15,562 bases of DNA from Desulfoprunum sp. (GCA_030696435.1 JAUYSF010000465.1:1-15562), one strand, 5' to 3'; numbered from the stretch's first letter, positions 8,087 to 15,358 are shown. Notes: generated from the sequence alone by a model not told the origin. Translations and numbers: made by a program.

Positions 8087-8302
8087 ACAGGTAATATCTA
8101 TGGAATTGCAGGAAGCGATTGCTAATTATTAGGGATTGGCGGTGGATGAGGAATACTTCAGAAGACCTGCAGATATTGAGCACATTAAACAACAGACAAA
8201 AAAGGGCCAAACGAGAGACATACTGATTCTCCCAAATACATAACTCCATCAAATTACTGCCCGAGATAGAGCGTAGGTCTATCACCTACAGCATCGAAAG
8301 AG

Positions 8303-8319
8303 TTTTCCTTACAGGAAAA
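8303..8319. repeat. Inverted repeat upstream of the candidate fdn promoter
   Basis: TTTTCCT (8303-8309) and AGGAAAA (8313-8319) form a perfect 7-bp palindrome with a 3-nt centre. It lies just 5' of the candidate -35 at 8327, where an activator site would be expected. No regulator is identified; a chance repeat is possible in AT-rich DNA. Confidence 0.3.
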
Positions 8320-8326
8320 AAGGTTA

Positions 8327-8354
8327 TTGACCTATTTGCTTTGTTATATATTTT
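8327..8354 (+). promoter_or_regulatory. Possible promoter of the formate dehydrogenase operon
   Basis: TTGACC (8327-8332) is followed after 16 nt by TATTTT (8349-8354), or after 14 nt by TATATT (8347-8352). It lies about 200 nt before the fdnG start. Matches are moderate and the surrounding DNA is AT-rich, so this is a weak call. Confidence 0.25.
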
Positions 8355-8555
8355 TTATATTAGTCTCATTAAGAATAACTATAACTAACCAAGAGTCAGC
8401 CCATCCTGTTGGCAATGAGTTGCTTTACCATTATACGAATGGAATTTTCGTAACTTAAAGCAGTGAGTTTTGCTGGGAACGTGTCCTATCTCACGCAACC
8501 TGAACGAAGGATTTTTTCTCACTCATCATCTACCCTAAAAGGAGAACCAGACGCC

Positions 8556-11126
8556 ATGAGACTGTCACGAAGAAACCTGTTTAAGCTGGCAGGAGCAGGT
8601 ACAACAGCGGCGGTTGCCGGGAGCCTGGGATTTGACATATCCACGGCATCTGCGGCCGACACACATCTGCGAACAAAAAATGCCAAAGAGTATCCTTCGG
8701 TCTGTTGCTTCTGTTCCGGCGGCTGCGGCATAATCGCCCAAGTTATCGATGGAAAATTAATCCAGTGTGAAGGCGACCCGGACAACCCGAGCAATCGTGG
8801 CTCAAACTGTTCCAAGGGTGCGGCAGTGCAGCAGACCCACCATAATGACCAGCGGATCACCAACCCGATGTATCGTGCCCCGGGTTCAAGCACATGGGAA
8901 GTGAAATCCTGGGAGTGGATGATCAGTCAAATCGCCTCGCGCGTCAAACAAACCAGAGATAAAACGTTCATCGCTCAAGAAGAAGGAATTACCGTCAACC
9001 GCACCGAGGCCATCGCCAGTCTCGGCGCCTCAGTTCTCAATAATGAGGATCTCTATCTCATCTCCAAATTCATGCGCAGCCTGGGGGTGACCTATCTCGA
9101 ACACCAGGCCCGAATCTGCCATAGCTCGACTGTGGCCGGCCTGGGACCCTCTTTTGGCAGAGGTGCAATGACCAATCACTGGACAGATTTCAAAAACACC
9201 GATGTTGCCCTGATCCTTGGCAGCAATGCGGCGGAAAATCATCCGGTCTCGTTTGCCTGGTTACAGCAGGCGCGGGACAAACGCGGTGCAAAGATTATTT
9301 GTGTCGATCCACGATTCACCCGGACAGCTGCCCGTTCTGATCTCTACTGCCCGATCCGCAGCGGCACGAATATCGCCTTTTGGGGTGGACTGATAAACTA
9401 TATCATCGCCAACGAGCAGTACCATAAAGAATATGTCCTGAGTTACACCAACGCCGCCTCGGTTATCAAAGAAGGCTACTCGTTCGATGCAACAACCGGC
9501 CTTTTCGACAACTTCGATGAAGAGAAGAGGAAATATGATAAGGCAAACTGGGACTATGAGCTCGATGCAGAGGGCAAGGTCGTCAAAGATCTGACTCTGC
9601 AGAATCTACGCTGCGTTTTCCAGCTCATGAAGAAGCACTATTCCCGCTACACCACCGATATGGTCGTGAAGACCACCGGTGCCCCGAAGGATAAGCTCGT
9701 CGAGGTCTATAAACTGTTCTCCTCAACCGGCAAGGTCGGCAAGGCCGGATCTATCCTCTATGCCATGGGCACAACCCAGCATACTTCAGCGTCCCAGGGA
9801 ATACGCTGTAATGCAATGGTGCAACTGCTCCTCGGCAACATAGGTCTGCCGGGTGGTGGGGTGAACGCCATGCGTGGCCATTCCAACGTCCAGGGCTCCA
9901 CCGACATGGCCTTACTCTATCATTATCTGCCGGGCTATATGCCTTCGCCTACTTCAGAGTTTCCAACTCTAGTGGACTTCAATGCCACCACACCCGCAGC
10001 ACCATCCTACTGGAACAACCGGCCGAAGTTCGTCGCCAGTATGCTGAAGGCCTGGTATGGCGAAGCGGCAACTCCTGAAAATGAGTTCGCTTATAATTTT
10101 GTGCCCAAGGCCAAAAAAGGCACCAACTATTCGCATATGGCCCTCTTTGAAAATCTTTATGCCAATAAAGGGATTAAGGGCCTCTTTGTCTGGGGCCAGA
10201 ATCCTGTGGTATCTGGTCCGAATTCCAACCAGGAATCAAAGGGTATGGAAAATCTGGATTGGCTGGTCTGCTGTGATCCCTTCGAGAATGAGACCAGCAC
10301 CTTCTGGAAACGCCCAGAGGCCGACCCCAAGAAGATCAAGACCGAAGTCTTCCTACTGCCGGTCACCACCTTCCTGGAAAAAGAGGGAACAGTAACCCAC
10401 AGCGGTCGTCTTATCCAATATCGCTGGAAGGCAGTTGATGGGCCGGGCAATGTCCGCCAGGAATCCTATATCCTTGATCGCCTGGTCAAAAGAGTCAAGG
10501 CCCTGTACGCCAAGAGCGAACTGCCACAGGATTTGCCGATCAAGTCCATGACCTGGGGTTATCCCGATCCATTGGTCAGCCAAAGTGTCTTTATCGATGC
10601 GGTCATGAAGGAGATCAACGGCTATTTCCTCGAAGATGTGTACGACACCAAGGTGGAGCCGCCCAAGCTCATCGGCAAAAAAGGGAATCTGGTGCCGGGA
10701 TTCGCTGCGCTGAAGGACGATGGAACGACGTCGTGTGGTAACTGGATCTATTCGGGCATGTATACCGAAGAACTGGGCAACCGCACCAAGAGTCGGGTGC
10801 TCGATGATCCCGGCGGCTGGGGTGCGCATCCCGGCTGGGGTTTTGCCTGGCCGGCCAACCGCAGAATCCTCTATAACCGAGCCTCTGCCGATCCCTCCGG
10901 CAAACCCTGGTCGGAAGATCGGAAGTATATCTGGTGGGATGCTGCGACCGAGAAATGGGCCGGTTTTGACGTGCCGGATTTCATCGGTACCGTCAAACCG
11001 ACCGATCCGCTCGGCGATAAACCATTTATCATGCAGACGGACCGCGAAGGGCGTCTGTTTGCCATCAAAGGCCTCAACGACGGCCCCTTCCCGGAGCACT
11101 ATGAACCGGGGAAAGCCCCACTGTAA
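8556..11126 (+). CDS. fdnG: Formate dehydrogenase catalytic subunit, N-terminal 856 residues (FdnG-type, Cys form; frame broken at 3' end)
   Basis: This is the molybdopterin (Mo or W) subunit that oxidises formate to CO2. The ATG at 8556 follows AGGAG at 8540-8544 and opens a twin-arginine signal (SRRNLFK, residues 4-10, then a hydrophobic stretch ending ASA), so the enzyme faces the periplasm. A 4Fe-4S site follows (C50, C53, C57, C85). The active-site segment ARICHSSTVAG carries Cys188 (codon TGC at 9117-9119) where E. coli FdnG has selenocysteine, with His189 next. Later parts include the MGD-binding segments GSNAAENHPVSFAW and WGQNPVVSGPNSNQ. The frame stops at 11124-11126, where homologues continue. 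The missing molybdopterin-dinucleotide-binding domain is in the next feature, one frame over. One extra C in the run at 11116-11119 would join them into 1015 codons, the E. coli FdnG length. The GTG-initiated extension to 8463 is untranslated leader. Confidence 0.93.
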   Translation: MRLSRRNLFKLAGAGTTAAVAGSLGFDISTASAADTHLRTKNAKEYPSVCCFCSGGCGIIAQVIDGKLIQCEGDPDNPSNRGSNCSKGAAVQQTHHNDQRITNPMYRAPGSSTWEVKSWEWMISQIASRVKQTRDKTFIAQEEGITVNRTEAIASLGASVLNNEDLYLISKFMRSLGVTYLEHQARICHSSTVAGLGPSFGRGAMTNHWTDFKNTDVALILGSNAAENHPVSFAWLQQARDKRGAKIICVDPRFTRTAARSDLYCPIRSGTNIAFWGGLINYIIANEQYHKEYVLSYTNAASVIKEGYSFDATTGLFDNFDEEKRKYDKANWDYELDAEGKVVKDLTLQNLRCVFQLMKKHYSRYTTDMVVKTTGAPKDKLVEVYKLFSSTGKVGKAGSILYAMGTTQHTSASQGIRCNAMVQLLLGNIGLPGGGVNAMRGHSNVQGSTDMALLYHYLPGYMPSPTSEFPTLVDFNATTPAAPSYWNNRPKFVASMLKAWYGEAATPENEFAYNFVPKAKKGTNYSHMALFENLYANKGIKGLFVWGQNPVVSGPNSNQESKGMENLDWLVCCDPFENETSTFWKRPEADPKKIKTEVFLLPVTTFLEKEGTVTHSGRLIQYRWKAVDGPGNVRQESYILDRLVKRVKALYAKSELPQDLPIKSMTWGYPDPLVSQSVFIDAVMKEINGYFLEDVYDTKVEPPKLIGKKGNLVPGFAALKDDGTTSCGNWIYSGMYTEELGNRTKSRVLDDPGGWGAHPGWGFAWPANRRILYNRASADPSGKPWSEDRKYIWWDAATEKWAGFDVPDFIGTVKPTDPLGDKPFIMQTDREGRLFAIKGLNDGPFPEHYEPGKAPL

Positions 11127-11128
11127 AT

Positions 11129-11602
11129 GTGCTGAACAAGCGCCAGAACAACCCTGCCGCCTTTCTCGGCAAGGAAGGGAGCAAATTGAAAGGAGATGCA
11201 AGTAAATACCCTATCATTTGCTCAACTTGGCGGGTCTGTGAGCACTTCCACACCGGGGCCTATAGCCGTAATATGCCATGGCTGGCGGAGCTGGTGCCTG
11301 CCTCATTTGTCGAAATAGGTGAGGAACTGGCAGCTGAAAAAGGTATCAAGAACGGAGAGATGGTCGAAGTGGTATCGGCCCGCGGCAAGGTGAAAGTTAT
11401 AGCCATGGTCACCCCCAGAGCGCATGTCTTCAATGTGCATGGCAAGGATGTGCATCAGATCGGTATGACCTGGCATTTCGGTTATCAGGGTCTGGTTACA
11501 GGTGATATTGCCAACAACCTGACACCGCATGTCGGTGATGCCAACACCTCAATCCCCGAATACAAAGCATTTCTTGTCGATGTAAGGAAGGTGACGATAT
11601 GA
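11129..11602 (+). CDS. fdnG: Formate dehydrogenase catalytic subunit, C-terminal MGD-binding domain (separated by frameshift)
   Basis: This frame encodes the C-terminal molybdopterin-dinucleotide-binding domain of FdnG: STWRVCEHFHTG, FVEIGEELAAEKGIKNGEMV, and near the end LTPHVGDANTSIPEYKAFL, all closely matching the end of E. coli FdnG. It is not a separate subunit in known enzymes of this class. The apparent start is a GTG 2 nt after the fdnG stop, with no ribosome-binding site. Codons upstream of that GTG (from about 11117, reading P-T-V-N) already continue the family sequence, so the GTG is probably not a real start. Either a single C was lost (in the genome or in the data), or the protein is made in two pieces through coupled translation. 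The stop overlaps the FdnH start as ATGA. Confidence 0.85.
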   Translation: MLNKRQNNPAAFLGKEGSKLKGDASKYPIICSTWRVCEHFHTGAYSRNMPWLAELVPASFVEIGEELAAEKGIKNGEMVEVVSARGKVKVIAMVTPRAHVFNVHGKDVHQIGMTWHFGYQGLVTGDIANNLTPHVGDANTSIPEYKAFLVDVRKVTI

Positions 11603-12408
11603 ACAGAATGGCACGACTCATCGATATCACTCGTTGCACAGCCTGCAGAGGCTGCCAGGTATCCTGCAAGAGATGGAATGAACTACCGGGCGAGATCGGC
11701 CCTTTTACCGGCAGCCCTCAATCCCATACCGATCTTTCACCGAATCGCTGGACGATGATCAAGTTCTTCGAGGAAAAGAAGGACAGCGGTTTTGAGTGGC
11801 ATTTCCGCAAGACGACCTGTATGCACTGCGGCGATCCCGGCTGTGTCAAGGCCTGCCCGAATGGGGCACTGGTCAAGGCCGAGAATGGCGCGGTCCGGCG
11901 CATCGAAGAAAAATGCATCGGTTGCGGTTATTGCGTCAAGGGTTGCCCTTTCGGCATCCCCAAGGTTGACCAAGTAGCCAAGAAGATGCGTAAATGCACC
12001 TTCTGTTACGACCGGATCAGCAATGGCCTTACTCCGGCCTGTGCCAAAACCTGCGTGCCCCGAGCGATTGTCTTCGGTACTTGGAATGATATGGCCAAGC
12101 TGGCGGATGAACGCCTGCTACAGGCCCAAAAGAAATACCCCAATGCCCAGATCTATGGCAAGGATGAGCTGGGGGGACTGGGCGTCATTTATGTCCTGCC
12201 GGATAACCCGGCCAACTACGATCTGCCGGTACACCCGAAACTGCCCTTCTCTCTGGGACTGTGGAAGGATGTTGTGCATCCGGCCGGCAAAGTACTGCTC
12301 GGCGCAGGCCTTGCAGGTACGGCCCTGGCCTTCATCGTATCCCGGCGCAATGCGTTCGGACAAAAAGAAAGTGCGAAAATGGAAGAGGGAGGGCACGACA
12401 ATGAGTAA
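11599..12408 (+). CDS. fdnH: Formate dehydrogenase iron-sulfur subunit (FdnH-type)
   Basis: 269 residues. Its ATG overlaps the preceding stop (ATGA) and has a ribosome-binding site AAGGAAGG at 11584-11591. Sixteen cysteines form four 4Fe-4S sites: C13/16/19/23, C74/77/82/86, C106/109/112/116 and C133/136/148/152. The protein carries electrons from FdnG to the cytochrome b subunit. Near the C-terminus one membrane helix (about residues 229-247, VLLGAGLAGTALAFIVS) anchors it, as in E. coli FdnH, with the clusters in the periplasm. E. coli FdnH is somewhat longer (294 residues). The next gene starts 8 nt before this stop, so the operon is tightly coupled. There is no own signal peptide; export is expected by hitch-hiking on the Tat signal of FdnG. 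Confidence 0.95.
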   Translation: MNRMARLIDITRCTACRGCQVSCKRWNELPGEIGPFTGSPQSHTDLSPNRWTMIKFFEEKKDSGFEWHFRKTTCMHCGDPGCVKACPNGALVKAENGAVRRIEEKCIGCGYCVKGCPFGIPKVDQVAKKMRKCTFCYDRISNGLTPACAKTCVPRAIVFGTWNDMAKLADERLLQAQKKYPNAQIYGKDELGGLGVIYVLPDNPANYDLPVHPKLPFSLGLWKDVVHPAGKVLLGAGLAGTALAFIVSRRNAFGQKESAKMEEGGHDNE

Positions 12409-13060
12409 AACAAAAATGATCAAACGCTTCAGTGCGGTTGTTCGTTTTACGCACTGGATGTATGCCATAAGTTTTATTATTCTGGCAATCACCGGTTATA
12501 TGGTCTACGGCTCTGAGCTGGACTGGATGGAACCGATGTTCGGAGGTCTGACCGGCGCAACTGTGGTCCATAGGGTTGCAGGCTGTTTCCTGATCGCCTC
12601 TATTGTCATCTCGTTGCTTATCAGGCCATCGGAGATACTCTCTTGGATCAGGGAGTGTTTTTCCTTTAACAAGAACGACGTGGGATTCATGCTGACCTTC
12701 CCCTATAAGTTCCTGGGAATCAAGAAAAAGATCCCGCCCCAGGGTTTTTTCAATGGTGGCGAGAAGGTCAACTCGCTGATCCAGATCACCTCCGGCGCAG
12801 TACTGATCGTCACGGGTCTTTTTATGTGGCTGACGCCGGATTCCGCCCCCTTGTGGATGTATCCGCTGCACACCGTTTTCATGGTGATCGGTTCGGCCGG
12901 TGCGATCGGTCATATCTATCTGGCTGCCTTAAACCCGGTTTCCAACGAGGCCATAAGGGCGATTATCAATGGCGATATCTCCGAGAAGTACATGATCGAG
13001 AATCACCAGCAGTGGTATGACGATGTCTATAAGGCTGCCAAGAAGAAGGAAGTAAAATAG
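12401..13060 (+). CDS. fdnI: Formate dehydrogenase cytochrome b subunit (FdnI-type)
   Basis: 219 residues from the ATG at 12401, with a purine-rich ribosome-binding site (GGAAGAGGGAGGG at 12381-12393). The frame is open far upstream, but that part is antiphase to fdnH. Four membrane helices are visible, with histidines placed as in the di-haem FdnI/FdoI family: H18 (RFTHWMY), H57 (TVVHRVAG), H157 (YPLHTVF) and H171 (GHIYLAAL). The protein takes electrons from the FdnH clusters, passes them across the membrane via two b haems and reduces quinone. C-terminal residues GDISEKYMIENHQQWYDDVY are also typical of the family. It is the last gene before a strong terminator. Confidence 0.94.
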   Translation: MSKTKMIKRFSAVVRFTHWMYAISFIILAITGYMVYGSELDWMEPMFGGLTGATVVHRVAGCFLIASIVISLLIRPSEILSWIRECFSFNKNDVGFMLTFPYKFLGIKKKIPPQGFFNGGEKVNSLIQITSGAVLIVTGLFMWLTPDSAPLWMYPLHTVFMVIGSAGAIGHIYLAALNPVSNEAIRAIINGDISEKYMIENHQQWYDDVYKAAKKKEVK

Positions 13061-13099
13061 TTGCTTTTCGAGAAAATAATCCTGCTGATTGAGGATTTG

Positions 13100-13133
13100 C
13101 AAAGGGGGCCCGGGGATCTGGCCCCCTTTGTTT
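13100..13133 (+). terminator. Rho-independent terminator after the fdn operon
   Basis: An 11-bp GC-rich stem (CAAAGGGGGCC at 13100-13110, GGCCCCCTTTG at 13120-13130) with a 9-nt loop is followed by TTTC. The stem is strong and the U-tract short (CUUUGUUU). It separates the three structural genes from fdhE, which may depend on read-through or on its own promoter. Confidence 0.8.
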
Positions 13134-13188
13134 CATTCATGACCTCAGAATACGATCTGAGATCGCTACATCTGTGAGGAACACGATT

Positions 13189-14040
13189 GTGCAAAACACA
13201 CCTGGACTGCCCGAGCCACCGGCCGAAATGCTTGCCTACTACCAGAGTCTCCATGCGTTTATAACGGAGCAAGTCGCTCAGCTGCGATCAACTCCCTTTG
13301 AAAAGGTCGCCGGTGCGAGTGGACGTATACAAACACTGCTGCACACGACCTCGCTCCTTGATATGGGTTATGTCCCGGTTGACAATGAACGGGTTGCGAA
13401 AAATTTCAAGAGTATTGTCGACTTGCTGTTGCAAAGCTCACCCGCCAACGAGCTGGCCCTTGTCTTAACTAAGGCTCTTGCGGGCGGTGAATTTGGCAAG
13501 GAATATTGGCAGGAAGACCTGCAGGGAGTGGAGGACAGGCTGGTGGGTTGGGCGGATGCTGCAAAGCTCGATGCCGATTCCCTGCTGCAGCTCGCACATT
13601 GGGCAATGAGCCCGTTCTGGCGCCTGGCCGCCGAACAATATGCCACCGAGTTGCATGAAATCATCACCAACGAGCGAACGAATTGCCCGATCTGCGGCAA
13701 ACATGCCGACTTTGCCGTTCTCGATGACAAAGAACACGGCAGACGGTATCTGACCTGTCTCTCATGTAACTGGCAATGGCCGTTCAAACGGATGGGCTGC
13801 AGCTACTGCGGCAATAATGACCACGGCGAATTGGGCTATATCCTGCTTGAAGATCACAAGGGCTACATGATTTATCACTGTGAGAGATGCAAGAGCTACC
13901 TCAAGACCTTCGATCAGAGGGCAGCCGTTGGCAGGTTGGATGATAATCCCTTGCTTGAAAACGTGAAAACGCTTTTCCTGGATATGATCGCCATTAAAAA
14001 AGGCTATCTGCCGATCCACGGACAGGTCGATGAATCATAA
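13189..14040 (+). CDS. fdhE: Formate dehydrogenase accessory protein FdhE
   Basis: 283 residues from the GTG at 13189, which has AGGA 8 nt upstream. A GTG five codons earlier is possible but lacks a ribosome-binding site. The C-terminal half carries four CxxC pairs typical of FdhE: C166/C169 (NCPICG), C190/C193 (TCLSC), C204/C207 (GCSYCG) and C231/C234 (HCERC). The intervening segment NWQWPFKRMGC matches the family's conserved (E/Q)W..R..C region. FdhE is a cytoplasmic iron-binding chaperone that interacts with the catalytic subunit before Tat export. It lies 128 nt after fdnI beyond a terminator. A small inverted repeat (CTCAGA at 13144-13149, TCTGAG at 13156-13161) sits in its leader. FdhD, the sulfur transferase also needed for maturation, is not in the window. 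Confidence 0.9.
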   Translation: MQNTPGLPEPPAEMLAYYQSLHAFITEQVAQLRSTPFEKVAGASGRIQTLLHTTSLLDMGYVPVDNERVAKNFKSIVDLLLQSSPANELALVLTKALAGGEFGKEYWQEDLQGVEDRLVGWADAAKLDADSLLQLAHWAMSPFWRLAAEQYATELHEIITNERTNCPICGKHADFAVLDDKEHGRRYLTCLSCNWQWPFKRMGCSYCGNNDHGELGYILLEDHKGYMIYHCERCKSYLKTFDQRAAVGRLDDNPLLENVKTLFLDMIAIKKGYLPIHGQVDES

Positions 14041-14055
14041 TTCTGATTCCAAATC

Positions 14056-14202
14056 TTACATCATTGTCGGCAGCGCTGTGCGCCCCCTCCCTTTCTGCGT
14101 TGATGCCCTCAAAGTGCTATTTGAGGTTCCTGAGAGCATGAGCGCGGATACAGACAGAATTGTCAGCCCAACACAGGTAAAAAATAATTTGAGACGTTTC
14201 AT
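14056..14202 (-). CDS. Small putative exported protein, 48 residues
   Basis: An ATG at 14202 is preceded by a near-perfect Shine-Dalgarno (AAGGAGGT, 4-nt spacing). The frame encodes 48 residues and stops at 14056-14058. The N-terminus is basic (MKRLKLFF), followed by a hydrophobic stretch (CVGLTILSVSALMLSG) like a Sec signal peptide or a single membrane anchor. The rest is short, Ser/Thr/Arg-rich and ends in ALPTMM. I do not recognise the family. It follows the broken TudS-like gene by 32 nt on the same strand and ends 15 nt from the convergent fdhE stop. The ribosome-binding site and signal-like start argue for a real gene. A short chance ORF, or a gene shortened by a data error like those next door, cannot be excluded. 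Confidence 0.45.
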   Translation of the reverse strand: MKRLKLFFTCVGLTILSVSALMLSGTSNSTLRASTQKGRGRTALPTMM

Positions 14203-14234
14203 TACAACCTCCTTGGTTTTTATAACACTCTCTT

Positions 14235-14750
14235 TTATACAGCCTGTTCTTCGTCAACTGCCCAGAAGAGAAGCTGTATTTTTTCTTTGGCCAGCATTTC
14301 TTCGAGGATTCCCATAAAAACACCACGACCAGGAGCCGTAACGAGCAACTCCTTTTGTCTGGCAATATCGACCTGGGAACAGATCTCACCGCCGGTGAAG
14401 CCCAGGCAAGTTCGGCTAATGCCGCAATTCGGGCTACCATCCATGCCCATTACGCCAAGTATTTCATACCCGGCAGCGACAAAAGCCTGTATCTGGTAAA
14501 GGCTGGGTTTTAACATTTCCCGGCAATAGTCCGAAAATGTGGCTGATCATATTGGTTGCGGGTCATGCCCCAACGATTGAGCCCGAGATAGCCGGTCTCC
14601 GGACAGGGTAACTGGATCAATCCCACCCCCTCTTCGATGTACGATCCAATGATATTGCGAACACCCCGCCACAGGCGGCCAGAGGCAAAATCTTGGCATT
14701 GGCGTTGAGCAGGCAGTGGCAGAGAATGAGGATTTTTTGCTGCGTTTCAT
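14235..14750 (-). pseudogene. TudS-related putative desulfidase, broken by three single-base losses
   Basis: Read across three frames, the - strand encodes one coherent protein of about 172 residues. It starts at the ATG at 14750 (MKRSKK), shifts to ILILCHCLLNANAKILPLA, shifts again to NIIGSYIEEGVGLIQLPCPE, then to the long frame from 14516 (MLKPSLYQIQAF onward). It resembles the TudS-related putative desulfidases (CD3072-like group). It keeps three Cys segments expected to bind a 4Fe-4S cluster and sulfur: LCHCLLN, QLPCPE and DGSPNCG. Adding one base at each of three points (T-run 14733-14738; 14655-14657; 14530-14532 in + coordinates) gives 519 nt, an intact frame. The lesions may be true decay or data errors. 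Intact relatives are thought to remove sulfur from thio-compounds; the substrate here is unknown. Confidence 0.7.
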
Positions 14751-14890
14751 TTCTCAACACCCATGAACTTTTTAAGGCACCAAAATCGTTACACAAACCA
14801 ATTTTTAATTATCATATCCACCTTCTTGCCCCTTTCTTTTTCCCAATGATCTTCTGACCAGTATGAGTGAACAAGTATTTACATGTATTT

Positions 14891-15358
14891 TCACGCAATC
14901 TGCTTCGCTGCAAAGTGACTATGGATCATCTCGACAACCCTGCCGATGGCCTCCTCCACCAGGGGACTGCATTCTCTGGTGAATTCGAAATAATCTTCGG
15001 CCTCAATAAGCAGGATGCGCAGACGGGCCGGCATTTCTTCGGGAAAAAGCTGATAGCCGACCTTCAGGGTGGAACCAAGGGTTACTGCGTGGGAGGTTAC
15101 CAGATTATGGTCGGTGAAGATCTCGTCGATCGTCACCTCGGTGATTGTCCCGGCCGGATAACCGACTTTGGCGGCATCAATAATGATGACATCATCATAG
15201 CCCATGATCTTGTCATTGACCTCAAAACCAACCCCGTAGATTATCTCGACATCAACGGGCAGATCGGAGCGCTCGATGCGCTCGGCGACCTCGATGCCGG
15301 CTCGGTCGTCTTTCAACATCGGATTGCCGATACCACAGACAAGTGAGGTGTGTTTCAT
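14891..15358 (-). CDS. [NiFe]-hydrogenase maturation protease (HycI/HybD/HoxW family)
   Basis: 155 residues. These nickel-dependent endopeptidases clip the C-terminal tail of the hydrogenase large subunit after the active site is loaded. The family start CGIGNPMLKDDRAG (8-21) is clear. The three nickel-sensing positions known from HybD (E16, D62, H93) align with D18, D61 (in IIIDAA) and H90 (in TSHAVTL). It lies directly downstream of the large-subunit gene, its presumed substrate, with 59 nt between them holding a hairpin. The start ATG at 15358 has only a weak ribosome-binding site (CTGCGAG region). Length and motifs are normal for the family. Confidence 0.93.
   Translation of the reverse strand: MKHTSLVCGIGNPMLKDDRAGIEVAERIERSDLPVDVEIIYGVGFEVNDKIMGYDDVIIIDAAKVGYPAGTITEVTIDEIFTDHNLVTSHAVTLGSTLKVGYQLFPEEMPARLRILLIEAEDYFEFTRECSPLVEEAIGRVVEMIHSHFAAKQIA

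Larger units (their letters stand above)
7891..8555. other. Intergenic control region between two divergent operons, no convincing gene
   Basis: These 665 nt separate the ABC importer operon (-) from the formate dehydrogenase operon (+). It holds the candidate - strand promoter at 8058-8086 and a possible + strand promoter at 8327-8354. It also holds inverted repeats at 8273-8289 (GTAGGT/ACCTAC), 8303-8319 (TTTTCCT/AGGAAAA) and 8434-8452 (TACGAA/TTCGTA), and an open frame with one internal TAG at 8010-8243. Several short ORFs on the - strand resemble no family I know. The region is visibly more AT-rich between 8320 and 8400 than the flanking genes. Confidence 0.6.

Noticed and set aside
8055..8285. 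76-codon - strand ORF in the intergenic region
   Set aside because: No ribosome-binding site, no family resemblance, and it spans the candidate importer promoter.
8410..8424. Sigma54-like promoter (TTGGCA...TTGCT) before the fdn operon
   Set aside because: Only 9 nt separate the GG and GC elements instead of the required 10, so it should not function as a -24/-12 promoter.
8463..8555. GTG start 31 codons upstream of the formate dehydrogenase ATG
   Set aside because: No ribosome-binding site there. The ATG at 8556 has AGGAG upstream and places the Tat motif at the N-terminus as the family requires.
11106..11125. Programmed -1 frameshift in fdnG
   Set aside because: The GGGGAAAGCCCCA stretch does not form a canonical X-XXY-YYZ slippery heptamer in the reading frame, I see no clear stimulating hairpin, and homologues are not known to need one. 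Not excluded, but less likely than a lost base.
10353..11201. 282-codon ORF on the - strand inside fdnG
   Set aside because: It is antisense to a strongly conserved coding region. Its length reflects codon bias of the + strand gene, and its protein matches no family I recognise.
12023..12400. Long upstream extension of the cytochrome b frame
   Set aside because: It overlaps the conserved cysteine-rich end of fdnH in another frame. The membrane protein with proper haem ligands begins at 12401 with a good ribosome-binding site.
14030..14317. 95-codon + strand ORF overlapping the fdhE stop
   Set aside because: It runs antisense through the 48-codon ORF and the TudS-like gene, has no family resemblance and no ribosome-binding site of its own.
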